From Candidatus Aminicenantota bacterium (GTDB taxonomy: Bacteria; Acidobacteriota; Aminicenantia; Aminicenantales; UBA4085), in contig JAPKZG010000004.1 of the NCBI GenBank assembly GCA_026393895.1, positions 1 to 39,591 on the forward strand: a stretch of 39,591 nt of DNA, read 5' to 3'. Below the pieces are notes generated by a model. It did no database searches. It was given only the letters and a program-made list of their open reading frames with translations, and had not been told where the DNA came from. Position numbers and translations under genes: made by a program. This document shows positions 19,858 to 27,674 of this stretch, piece after piece (position 1 is the first letter of the stretch; every line of letters begins with the position of its first letter).

Positions 19858-21375
19858 TTACCGGCCCATCTTCCGCGTATAAATGGAAGTCAGGCTGTTG
19901 TCCTTGACGAAATAGGCGGCCGCGACGCGCTTGATGTCGTCGTTGGTGACTTTCTTGATGTCCTCGAGGTCGGAGAGAATCGATTTCCAGCCCCGATTGA
20001 GTTCGGCCCGGCCGACGCTGCCAGCTAAGCCGGCCGTTGAAGCCAGGCTGCGGATGAAGTTGGCTTCGCTCCGGTTTTTGATTTTCTGAATCTCGTCGTC
20101 GGTCACGCCGTCCTTTTTAATCTTTTCGATCTCGGCCCAAATTTCTCTCTCCAGATCTTCCGGTTCGACGCCCTTGTCCAAGCGCGGGGAAGCGCTGAAT
20201 TGAAACGCGCCGACATACCACTGGGCCCGGTTGAAGGCCGAGGCATTGACGGCCAGTTGTTTTTCCTGGACCAGAATTTTATCCAAGCGGCCCGTTCCGC
20301 CGCCGCCGCGCGGCCCTCCCGGCCCTCCCGGCCCACCGCCCGCGCCAAGAATTCCGGCCAGAACGGTCAGGGGCGCTACGTCAGGTTGGCCGGCCCACGG
20401 CGTGTGGAACATGATCTGAACGCTGGTGGGGGCGGGACCTTCGCCGTACATCCGTTTTTCGCCGTACTGGGGCGGTTCATAGGTCCGAATGGGTTCGATG
20501 TCGGGGCCCTTGGGGATGCGGCCGAAATATTGCTCGGCCATGGCGATGGTTTTTTCCAGGTCAAGGTCGCCGACATAGATAGCCACGGCGTTGTTCGGAA
20601 CGTAGTACCTGTTGTGAAATTCGATCAGGTCGGCCTTGGTCATTTTCTTGAGATCGTCCATCCAGCCGATGACATCCCAATGATACGGAGACGCGGCGAA
20701 GAAGGCGGCGTTGACCTGTTCGCTGAAGAAATATCCGGGGCTGTTCTCGCTCAGCCGCCGTTCCTCCATGATGACGTCGTTCTCGGAGTAAAATTCCCGG
20801 AAATAGGCGCTCTGCATCCGGTCGGACTCGAGGAGCATCTGGAGCTCGATTTTATTGGAGGGCAAGGTGACGTAATACCCGGTGCTCTCCTGACTGGTCG
20901 AAGCGTTGAGACCGGTTCCGCCGTTCTTCATGTACAAGCCCCAGAGGTCGTCCTTGATGATGTACGCCTTCTCGGCGGCGATCAGCTCGTCGGCTTTTTT
21001 CTGTAGCTCCGCGATCTTGGCCGGATCGCCGTCGGACTTCCAGTACTTCTCCCGATAGATTTGGCTCACCACCTCGTCGATCTGCCGGTCGATGGCCGTA
21101 TCCTTCTCGAAATCAGTCACGCCCATCATTTTCGTGCCCTTGAACATCAGATGTTCGTGGACGTGGGCCGTACCGGTGATGCCGGGTCGTTCATTGATCG
21201 ACCCCACCTTGTAATAGATGTGGCAGACGACGCGGGGCACGCCCGGCTTCGTGATCATCAGGATCTTCATCCCGTTGGCCAGGGTGTGCTCCTTGACGTC
21301 CAGGGTGATCGCGCCGGCCGAAACGAAGGCGGTCAGGGCGAGCACCGCAAGCGACAGAGTCAAGACACGCTTCAT
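19858..21375 (-). CDS. M16 family zinc peptidase, catalytic subunit
   Basis: The start at 21375 follows AGGAGGAGG and opens a signal peptide (cleavage near SAGA). The open frame continues upstream without support. The 505-residue protein carries the inverted zinc motif H71-VH-E74-H75 in GTAHVHEHLMF and the downstream glutamate region ENDVIMEERR. An insert between these (about residues 85-155) makes the spacing longer than usual. A glycine/proline-rich tract (GGGPGGPGGPRGGGG) follows the second-half start. It degrades peptides, probably in the periplasm, together with the inactive partner encoded next. Confidence 0.92.
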   Translation of the reverse strand: MKRVLTLSLAVLALTAFVSAGAITLDVKEHTLANGMKILMITKPGVPRVVCHIYYKVGSINERPGITGTAHVHEHLMFKGTKMMGVTDFEKDTAIDRQIDEVVSQIYREKYWKSDGDPAKIAELQKKADELIAAEKAYIIKDDLWGLYMKNGGTGLNASTSQESTGYYVTLPSNKIELQMLLESDRMQSAYFREFYSENDVIMEERRLSENSPGYFFSEQVNAAFFAASPYHWDVIGWMDDLKKMTKADLIEFHNRYYVPNNAVAIYVGDLDLEKTIAMAEQYFGRIPKGPDIEPIRTYEPPQYGEKRMYGEGPAPTSVQIMFHTPWAGQPDVAPLTVLAGILGAGGGPGGPGGPRGGGGTGRLDKILVQEKQLAVNASAFNRAQWYVGAFQFSASPRLDKGVEPEDLEREIWAEIEKIKKDGVTDDEIQKIKNRSEANFIRSLASTAGLAGSVGRAELNRGWKSILSDLEDIKKVTNDDIKRVAAAYFVKDNSLTSIYTRKMGR

Positions 21376-21546
21376 GCGGATCCTCCTCCTTGTGAATTTG
21401 AAGACATCGGGAGCCGGACGGACGGGCCGGAATAAAAAACACTGCTCCCGCTTTTTAGACGCCGGGCCGCGAGGATTCTTCCTTTTTCGTCTTTTCAGAC
21501 AGTAATGTGAGAAAACGGGCTGATAAAAATACGCCTGACGCACTTT

Positions 21547-21580
21547 AAAAAAACGCGGGGCCTCTTATCAACCGGCCGCG
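21547..21580 (-). terminator. Terminator of the ABC operon
   Basis: On the minus strand CGCGGCC (21580-21574) pairs with GGCCCCGCG (21562-21554, one small bulge), followed by seven T (21553-21547). It lies just after the 19-residue ORF that closes the ABC operon. Confidence 0.65.
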
Positions 21581-21598
21581 GCTCAAATCCGCGGTCCG

Positions 21599-21658
21599 TC
21601 AACAAAGGGCGGCGATGACCAGAAAGACGACGATCACGAGAACAATCCATTTTTTCAT
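21599..21658 (-). CDS. 19-residue hydrophobic micropeptide
   Basis: The ORF reads MKKWIVLVIVVFLVIAALC and stop. A GGAG site lies 6 bp before the ATG. Two lysines followed by a single 16-residue hydrophobic span predict one short inner-membrane helix. It starts 28 bp after the last ABC permease gene on the same strand and is followed at once by a terminator, so it is the last gene of that operon. Such peptides are usually missed by gene finders. A regulator or accessory subunit of the ABC permeases is conceivable; nothing in the sequence proves translation. Confidence 0.55.
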   Translation of the reverse strand: MKKWIVLVIVVFLVIAALC

Positions 21659-21685
21659 GCAAAACTCCGTAAGAATCCCCGCAGG

Positions 21686-22378
21686 TCAAAACTCCCGGCG
21701 GGCATAGAAGCGCAGAGAGAGCCGGAGCGAGATCGCAAAGGGAACGACCACGACAGCGACGGCGGAGAGAAGGAACAGCGGTGTTCCGAGGGAGCTCCGG
21801 ATCGCCCGGACGGATCCGATGACCGCCGTTCCCAATTCCCGTCCGGGCGCGGGAGCGGCCGGCAGGATGGCAAACAATCCCGCCGCTCCCAGAGACACCA
21901 GGGCGATTCCGGCGATCAGAAATACGATTGTCCCCCGGCCAAAGCCGAACCGATGATACAGCGGCAGGTAAAGAGCGAGAAAAAACAAGGTGATTACAAA
22001 GAAAAGGACCGCCGCCTCGATCGAAAGAAGCCGGGAAAGGCCGGCGGCGTCGGACCGGGAACGGATCACGGTCCCTAGCGGCGCGATCACCCCGAAAACG
22101 ATTCCTCCGCAGACCGCGAGGAATAGGGCGCCGAGGAGATGACGGGCCCCGACGATCGCCGATCTTTTGACCGGCAAGCTGAGGGTGAGGATTTCCGTTT
22201 TGTCTCTGTCTTCAAGAAAAAAAACGATAGCGAGGCCAGCTATGACGACCACTCCGCCGGCGGCCATGATGAATCCGGCCGAGAAGTAGGGCTGGAGCGC
22301 GTAAAGAAGGAGAACGGTCATATTGGCCAGGAGAAACCACCGGGCCGCCAGCAAATCCTTCAGACAGAGCTTAAGCAT
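21686..22378 (-). CDS. ABC-2 type permease, second pair
   Basis: A 230-residue integral membrane protein with about six hydrophobic segments and no signal peptide, of the compact ABC-2 permease type. It starts inside the end of the ATPase gene upstream (8-nt overlap, ATGCTTAA). Its C-terminus (FYARREF) echoes that of the other permease in this operon (FLRRKEF), and both contain a LSLPVKR/LSLPVTR motif near residue 70, indicating that the two are duplicates. Likely a homo- or heterodimeric exporter with the adjacent ATPase. Substrate not readable. Confidence 0.85.
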   Translation of the reverse strand: MLKLCLKDLLAARWFLLANMTVLLLYALQPYFSAGFIMAAGGVVVIAGLAIVFFLEDRDKTEILTLSLPVKRSAIVGARHLLGALFLAVCGGIVFGVIAPLGTVIRSRSDAAGLSRLLSIEAAVLFFVITLFFLALYLPLYHRFGFGRGTIVFLIAGIALVSLGAAGLFAILPAAPAPGRELGTAVIGSVRAIRSSLGTPLFLLSAVAVVVVPFAISLRLSLRFYARREF

Positions 22379-23237
22379 GGCCGTTTCCTTTGGTCATATA
22401 GAACATGATTTCCTCGAGCGTGGCCGTCTCGACGACCGCGTCCCGGCCGAAACGTCGGTGGACCTCTCCGGCGGCGGCGGTCAAAGCCTGCACCCCGTAG
22501 GCGCCTTGGCGATGACCTTTGAACAGGGCTCGGTGTTCGGCGGCGAGAAGCTCCGGCCCGCCCTTGACGACCGCCCAGGCCCCGAGAATTTGATCCCGCG
22601 GGGAGGAAAAGACGATTTCTCCCCCGCGAATGAACGTAATGAAATCGGCGATCCGCTCCAAGTCGGAGGTGATGTGAGTCGAAAAAAGGACCGACTTGCC
22701 TTCGTCCTGGATGAAGGCGGACAGCTTTTGCAGCAGTTCGCGACGGAAGACGGGGTCGAGCCCGGAAGTCGGTTCGTCCAGGATGAGCAAATCGGCCTTG
22801 TGGGACAGGGCGACGGCCAGGGCAAATTTCATTTTCGTCCCGCGCGACAACTTTTTGAACCGCTTTCCCAAAGGGAGTCGGAACTCATCGGCTAGGCGCC
22901 GAAACAGGGCGTCGTCCCAGTCACGGTAAAAGGGGGCGACCGTTTTCCGGACGTTCGCCAGGGTCAGATGCTCATAGAAAAAGGGCGTATCGTGGACGAA
23001 CCCGATCCGGCTCTTGATTTCGACTTCGTCGGCGAGGTTGTCGAATCCCAAAGCCCGGATTTCGCCGCCGTCGCGTCGGATGAGGTTCAGGACAAGCTTG
23101 ATGATCGTCGTTTTTCCCGCGCCATTGGGGCCGATCAAGCCCATGATGTACCCCCGGGGGAGGGAGAAGGAAACGTCCTTCAGGCGGAAATCGCCGTACG
23201 ACTTGGAAAGATTTCGAATCTCGAGGGCGTATTCCAT
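22371..23237 (-). CDS. ABC transporter ATP-binding protein, second pair
   Basis: A 288-residue ATPase with Walker A GPNGAGKTT, an ABC signature in the variant form LSRGTKMKFAL, Walker B LLILDEPTSGLDP and the switch histidine in FSTHITSD. The C-terminal extension of about 70 residues after the ATPase core is shared with the other ATPase of the operon (AVVKGGPELL). This architecture is that of YtrB/EcsA-like exporters controlled by GntR/YtrA regulators. Stop and next start overlap by 8 nt. Confidence 0.93.
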   Translation of the reverse strand: MEYALEIRNLSKSYGDFRLKDVSFSLPRGYIMGLIGPNGAGKTTIIKLVLNLIRRDGGEIRALGFDNLADEVEIKSRIGFVHDTPFFYEHLTLANVRKTVAPFYRDWDDALFRRLADEFRLPLGKRFKKLSRGTKMKFALAVALSHKADLLILDEPTSGLDPVFRRELLQKLSAFIQDEGKSVLFSTHITSDLERIADFITFIRGGEIVFSSPRDQILGAWAVVKGGPELLAAEHRALFKGHRQGAYGVQALTAAAGEVHRRFGRDAVVETATLEEIMFYMTKGNGHA

Positions 23238-23247
23238 GGCGGCCTCT

Positions 23248-23919
23248 TCAGAATTCCTTTCGCCGGAGGAAGGCGGCGCTGAGTTCGAACGAGGCGTATG
23301 TCAACAGGGCCAGGAGGGCGAGGAGCGCCAGGAAGGCAGGAACCGCCCCGAGCGAGGATTGAACCGCCGCGACTCCGTCCGGAATCAGCCGGAAGAGTTT
23401 CTTGACCGTTGTCACGCCGACGGCGCTCCGAAAGACCATGAGAAGAACGCCGATCAACTGCAGGGCGACGATGAAAACCAGCATCCCGACCTGGCCGAAC
23501 CGGATAAACAAAGGCATTAGGAATCCGAAATAGACGGCCATGAAGGCCAGGGAGAGGAGAATCATTTTCGGGCTGAACACGGTCGCGGCCGCGAGCCTCG
23601 CTCCCGGAACGGCGACCATCAGGAGGGACCCCATGGCGTACATGAGAAACATCAATCCCCAGCTCAGGAGAAACCGGGCCCGCAGGTATTCCCGCCGGGT
23701 GACGGGGAGACTGAGGCCGAAGGCCTCGGATTTGAACTTGTCCTCCCGGCCGAAGAGGATGAGCGGTACGATAGCGTAGAGAAACCCGCCGAGGACGGGA
23801 AGCATCGCTAAATTATCGACTCTCGATCCCATGAATCCCAGGTAGAGCGGATAAAGAATCCCTACTCCCAGGACGAATTTTTTGTGAAGAATGAGGTCCT
23901 TGCGGATCAGTTTAATCAT
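23248..23919 (-). CDS. ABC-2 type permease, first pair
   Basis: A 223-residue membrane protein with about six hydrophobic helices, starting with a cytoplasmic MIKLIRKDLILHKK. It overlaps its ATPase gene by 8 nt (ATGATTAA), the same junction design as in the downstream pair. 10 bp separate its stop from the next ATPase start. ABC-2 family permease; substrate unknown. The duplicated ATPase/permease layout suggests either two homodimeric exporters or one heteromeric transporter. Confidence 0.85.
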   Translation of the reverse strand: MIKLIRKDLILHKKFVLGVGILYPLYLGFMGSRVDNLAMLPVLGGFLYAIVPLILFGREDKFKSEAFGLSLPVTRREYLRARFLLSWGLMFLMYAMGSLLMVAVPGARLAAATVFSPKMILLSLAFMAVYFGFLMPLFIRFGQVGMLVFIVALQLIGVLLMVFRSAVGVTTVKKLFRLIPDGVAAVQSSLGAVPAFLALLALLALLTYASFELSAAFLRRKEF

Positions 23920-24775
23920 GGAAAGCTCCCGGATTTAGAAAGATCATGATGTCCTCGATCGACGCCCGGTCGAAGACGGCCGAAGGGAAGGCCATCCGGG
24001 CGGAAGGAACGTCGCTCGTCAGGGCCTCGATCCCGTAAGGCGACTCCCGGACCGCCCGAAAGAGCGGCCGGCGGGAAGGGTCGAGGATCTCGGGCCCGCC
24101 CTTGACCACGGCCCAGCCGTCCCGGACGTCGTCGCGCGGCGAAGAAAAAACGACCGCGCCGTCCAGGACGAGGGTGATGTAGTCGGCTGTGCGTTCCAGA
24201 TCGGAGGTGATGTGGGTTGAAAACAGGACCGCCTTCCGGACGTCCTGGATCACGCCCGAAAGCCGCTCCAGAAGTTCACGCCGAAACACCGGATCCAATC
24301 CCGAAGTCGGCTCATCGAGAACCAGCAGGTCGGCGTCGTGGCAAAGGGCTAGGGCGAGGGAGAATTTCATCTTCATCCCGTGGGAAAGCGTTTTGAATTT
24401 CTGGCCGGGATTCAGCCCGAATTCGTCCATCAGGGACAGAAACAGCCGTTGATCCCACTTCGGGTAGAAGGGGGCGGCCGCCGAAGCGATCGATTTGAGG
24501 GGAACGTCCTCGACGAGGGCCGGCGTCTCGTGGACGAATCCGATCCGGCTTTTAGCGGCTTTTTCGTCGGCGAGATTGTCCAGGCCGAACACCTTGACCG
24601 ACCCGGCCTGCCGCCGGACCAGGTTGAGGATGAGTTTGATGATCGTCGTTTTGCCGGCGCCGTTGGGGCCGACGAGGCCCATAATCGAACCTTCGGGAAC
24701 GGTGAACGACACGTCCTTGAGAGCGAATCCTTTGTAGGCCTTGCGGAGGCCGGTGATTTCCAAAGCGGCGGACAT
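23912..24775 (-). CDS. ABC transporter ATP-binding protein, first pair
   Basis: A 287-residue ATPase with Walker A GPNGAGKTT, signature variant LSHGMKMKFSL, Walker B LLVLDEPTSGLDP and switch histidine in FSTHITSD. It is strongly similar along its length to the second ATPase, including the C-terminal segment AVVKGGPEIL. Its ATG overlaps the stop of the repressor gene by one base (TGATG), so translation is coupled to the regulator. Confidence 0.93.
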   Translation of the reverse strand: MSAALEITGLRKAYKGFALKDVSFTVPEGSIMGLVGPNGAGKTTIIKLILNLVRRQAGSVKVFGLDNLADEKAAKSRIGFVHETPALVEDVPLKSIASAAAPFYPKWDQRLFLSLMDEFGLNPGQKFKTLSHGMKMKFSLALALCHDADLLVLDEPTSGLDPVFRRELLERLSGVIQDVRKAVLFSTHITSDLERTADYITLVLDGAVVFSSPRDDVRDGWAVVKGGPEILDPSRRPLFRAVRESPYGIEALTSDVPSARMAFPSAVFDRASIEDIMIFLNPGAFHD

Positions 24776-25158
24776 CAGATGTTCTCCTTGAACAGAAGGC
24801 GGAGCATTTCCACCATCTGGTTTTCGTCGATTCCCATCAAGCGGGCCTCGTCGACGGCCCGGACCAGCGCTTCCTCGACGATCTTCATTTTCTTTTCCCG
24901 GAGGAGTTCCTTGTTCTGGACGGCGACGAACGTCCCCTTCCCCCCCACCGTGTTGAGGAAGCCCTCGGCTTCGAGCTCGTCATAAGCGCGCTTGGTGGTG
25001 ATCACGCTGATCTGAAGGTCCTGGGCGAGGCGGCGGATCGAAGGAAGCGAACTCCCCTCCTCCAGGTTTCCGGACAGAATCTGGGCTTTGATTTGTTTGC
25101 CGATCTGCTCATAGATGGGATCGGGCGAGGAGTTGGAGATGATGATCTTCAAAGCCAA
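24775..25158 (-). CDS. GntR-family transcriptional regulator, YtrA subfamily
   Basis: A 127-residue protein: N-terminal winged helix (PIYEQIGKQIKAQILSGNLEEGS, SIRRLAQDLQISVITTKRAYDELEAEGF, TVGGKGTFVA) and only about 45 residues of C-terminal helix. That short dimerisation tail is the hallmark of the YtrA subfamily, whose members repress neighbouring ABC exporter operons. It is the first gene of the operon with a GGAGG site, and a dyad overlaps its own -10, so autorepression is likely. The inducing signal in characterised relatives is often cell-envelope stress or antibiotics; here unknown. Confidence 0.93.
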   Translation of the reverse strand: MALKIIISNSSPDPIYEQIGKQIKAQILSGNLEEGSSLPSIRRLAQDLQISVITTKRAYDELEAEGFLNTVGGKGTFVAVQNKELLREKKMKIVEEALVRAVDEARLMGIDENQMVEMLRLLFKENI

Positions 25159-25196
25159 TCCTCCTTCCGTACTTTCTGTACCTTGTGTTTATACTG

Positions 25197-25220
25197 TATA
25201 TTGTTCACATGTACAATATA
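25197..25220. promoter_or_regulatory. Operator dyad for the YtrA-type repressor
   Basis: A perfect 8-bp inverted repeat, TATATTGT and ACAATATA, is separated by 8 bp. It covers the -10 element and probable start site of the repressor/ABC operon, the expected position for an autorepressor site. Confidence 0.7.
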
Positions 25221-25242
25221 GACGAAATTTTTCATTTGTCAA
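25215..25242 (-). promoter_or_regulatory. Sigma70 promoter of the GntR-ABC operon
   Basis: On the minus strand a perfect TTGACA (25242-25237) lies 16 bp from TATATT (25220-25215). Predicted start near 25208 gives a leader of about 50 nt before the GntR ATG. Confidence 0.72.
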
Positions 25243-25401
25243 TACCCTTTCGCAATATTTTTTACGCCGAGGAAAGGCCCTCTCCTCGGAACCCGACGGA
25301 AATGACGCCGAAACCGGCGCGTCCTGGATGAGCGTTTCCCTTTACGACACCGACTGGCGGTCGATCTCCTTCAAATAACGCGCGAACGCTTCTCCGGATT
25401 C

Positions 25402-27453
25402 TTATAAAAACCCGTACTTCTTCCCGTACTCCATCATCTGCCCGACGTAATCCTCCGGCAGCGAAATCTTGATATCGATGATTTTGCCGCTTGCGCCCGT
25501 GACCGGCGTATACACCGGGTTGATGAAACCGGTGTAAGGCGCCAGATTCAATTTGGCGTAACGGGCCAGGACTTCCTTGTGAAGGTCGGGATCCACTTTG
25601 ACGCCGTAGGCTTCGACGAGGCTCTTGGCCGCTTCGTAGTCGCCCTCGCTCGTGATCCGCTGGATCTCGGCCAACAGGTCGCCGTACAGTTTGCGCAGTT
25701 TCCCGTAATCATTGATCACGAAATACGTCTTCCCGTCCCGGCTGATCCGGCTGATGACGTTCTCGGGAAGCCCCTTTTCATAAACCCAATGGGCGATCAA
25801 CGCCCGGTCGCGCATATGGGATTCCTCGATGGTCTTGCCCGGCTGAATCCGGGTGAGCTGAGTCATGAGGCCGTTGCGGACCTCGACGTCATAGGCGGAC
25901 TTGGCCGCCTCGACGTTGGGCAGCAGACCGAGCTCCACGGTCTTCGGGTCCATCAGAAAATACAGGGCGAACAGGTCGCCCCGGGCCTCCTCGATCGTCG
26001 AATGATAATTCTTGAGCGACTCGGGCGTGACGCCGGGGAGCAATTGGCCCGACCCGTGGCCCAGGACTTCGTGGAAATCCGTATGGATGTTTCCGGCCTG
26101 TCCGCCGTATGTCCGGACGCGTTCCAACTCCTCGGGCGAGGAGGAAAATTCGGGGCCGAGACCCGAAGTCAGCGAGGCCTGATTATAAGAATAATTGATG
26201 TTTTCCAGGGTCACGGATTTGGAGCCGTAGTTGACCCGGATCCAGTTGGCGTTCGGAAGATTGATGCCGATCGGGGTGGAGGGATAACAGTCGCCGCCGA
26301 TGATCGCCGCGGTGATGACCTTCGCCGCCACGCCCTTGACTTCCTTTTTCTTGAATTTCGGGTCCACCGGCGAGTTATCCTCGAACCATTGGGCGTTGGC
26401 CGAAATGATGTCCGCCCGCTTGGTGGCCTCGAGGTCCTTGAAATTGACCAGCGATTCCCAGGTCGCCTTCCGGCCCATGGGGTCGTTGTAGACCTCGATG
26501 AAGCCGTTGACGAAATCGATCCGGGACTGCATGTCTCCGACCCATAAAACGTTATATGCGTCGAAATCTTTCAGGTTCCCGGTCCGGTAGTATTTGATCA
26601 GCGCTTCGATCGTCTTTTTCTGCTGGTCGTTTTCGGCAACGGCGACCGCTTTTTCCAGCCAAAAGACGATCTGTTTGATCGCCGGGCCGTAGAGACCGTC
26701 GATCGAGGCGACCTGCTCGACGATTTTCCCGTCCTTCCGGACGAGCCGGGAATTCAACCCGTAGGAAACCGGGGTCGGGTCTTTCTTGTCGGTGATTTTT
26801 TCGTAATATTTTTCAACGTCCGCCTGGGTGACGCCGTCGTAGAAGTTGACGGCCGAACTCGTTACCAGGTCCTTCGTCGAATCCAGGGAGACCTTTTTCG
26901 GAGCTACCGTCGGGTCGAAGAGAATCGGCCGGAGGAAGGCGACGAAATCGTCGAGCGACTGCCCCGCGGCCACGGGAAAAGAAACGCCCTGCGACCCCCT
27001 CACGAGTTCGGCGAAATAGTCCGGCTCGATCTCCGGCAGGAACTTGTCCGTCGAATAATGGTGATGGATGCCGTTGGAGAACCAGACCCGTTTAACGTAA
27101 ACCATGAACTTTTCCCAGCGGGGATCGGTCCGGTCGCCCTTGTATCCTTCGACGATCGCGTCCAGGGTTTTGCGGATCGTCAGGTTGTATTTGTAATTCT
27201 CGTCAAAGATGATGTCGCGCCCGCACAGGGCCGCCTCTGAAAGGTAGTACACCAGCTCTTTCTGGGACGGCGTCAGCGCCTCGAAACCGGGCACCTGGTA
27301 GCGGAGGATCTTCAGATCGGCGAACTGGTCGATCTGCCAGCGGAATTCCGGCGCTTGGACGGCCTCAGGTTGTGGTTCCGTTTTCTTGCAGCCTGAAATC
27401 GTCACGACGACGGCCATCAAAATGAAAGAAACCAGGATTCTTTTGCGGGACAT
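25402..27453 (-). CDS. Dipeptidyl-peptidase III-type zinc peptidase (M49), lipoprotein
   Basis: The start at 27453 follows AAGGAGG and opens a lipoprotein signal (lipobox ISGC, Cys22). The 683-residue protein has the M49 zinc motif H461-E-V-L-G-H466 and third ligand E489 in STIEEARGD, equivalent to HELLGH and EECRAE of eukaryotic DPP III. It removes dipeptides from the N-terminus of oligopeptides; the lipid anchor puts it in the periplasm or on the outer membrane. An APC amino-acid permease diverges from it. After the TAA the same frame stays open for 19 further codons (25401-25345) that look protein-like, so the stop may be a recent shortening. Confidence 0.93.
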   Translation of the reverse strand: MSRKRILVSFILMAVVVTISGCKKTEPQPEAVQAPEFRWQIDQFADLKILRYQVPGFEALTPSQKELVYYLSEAALCGRDIIFDENYKYNLTIRKTLDAIVEGYKGDRTDPRWEKFMVYVKRVWFSNGIHHHYSTDKFLPEIEPDYFAELVRGSQGVSFPVAAGQSLDDFVAFLRPILFDPTVAPKKVSLDSTKDLVTSSAVNFYDGVTQADVEKYYEKITDKKDPTPVSYGLNSRLVRKDGKIVEQVASIDGLYGPAIKQIVFWLEKAVAVAENDQQKKTIEALIKYYRTGNLKDFDAYNVLWVGDMQSRIDFVNGFIEVYNDPMGRKATWESLVNFKDLEATKRADIISANAQWFEDNSPVDPKFKKKEVKGVAAKVITAAIIGGDCYPSTPIGINLPNANWIRVNYGSKSVTLENINYSYNQASLTSGLGPEFSSSPEELERVRTYGGQAGNIHTDFHEVLGHGSGQLLPGVTPESLKNYHSTIEEARGDLFALYFLMDPKTVELGLLPNVEAAKSAYDVEVRNGLMTQLTRIQPGKTIEESHMRDRALIAHWVYEKGLPENVISRISRDGKTYFVINDYGKLRKLYGDLLAEIQRITSEGDYEAAKSLVEAYGVKVDPDLHKEVLARYAKLNLAPYTGFINPVYTPVTGASGKIIDIKISLPEDYVGQMMEYGKKYGFL

Positions 27454-27555
27454 GACATCCTCCTTGGGGGCGGGAATGGGGGCAGGCGAATCACCCGCAG
27501 AGCATACCAAAACGGCGGCCCCGAAGGCAATCCAATAAGAGAAGGAGGGCAAAGG

Positions 27556-27583
27556 AGGGGACAGGTCTTAAGACCTGTCCCCT
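27556..27583. repeat. REP-like 28-bp perfect palindrome
   Basis: The half-site AGGGGACAGGTCTT is followed directly by its exact reverse complement. On the plus strand it is flanked by a T-rich run (27583-27598), so as RNA it would be a strong hairpin with U-tract. It lies between divergent genes, where terminating either gene is not needed. GGGACAG-type palindromes are typical of dispersed REP elements moved by RAYT (TnpA-REP) transposases; no such transposase is in the window. Confidence 0.7.
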
Positions 27584-27674
27584 TTCTTTCTGTTTTTTGC
27601 TAATATAAGGAACTTGGTCTCCCGAACGATCGACCAAGGGGGCCTCGTTTCGATATTTTCCGCCAGGAGAGATC

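Noticed and set aside
25115-25378. 87-codon plus-strand frame ending SLYDTDWRSISFK
   Set aside because: Its start lies in the GntR gene and the promoter region, and its end is antisense to the DPP III in-frame tail; no ribosome site.
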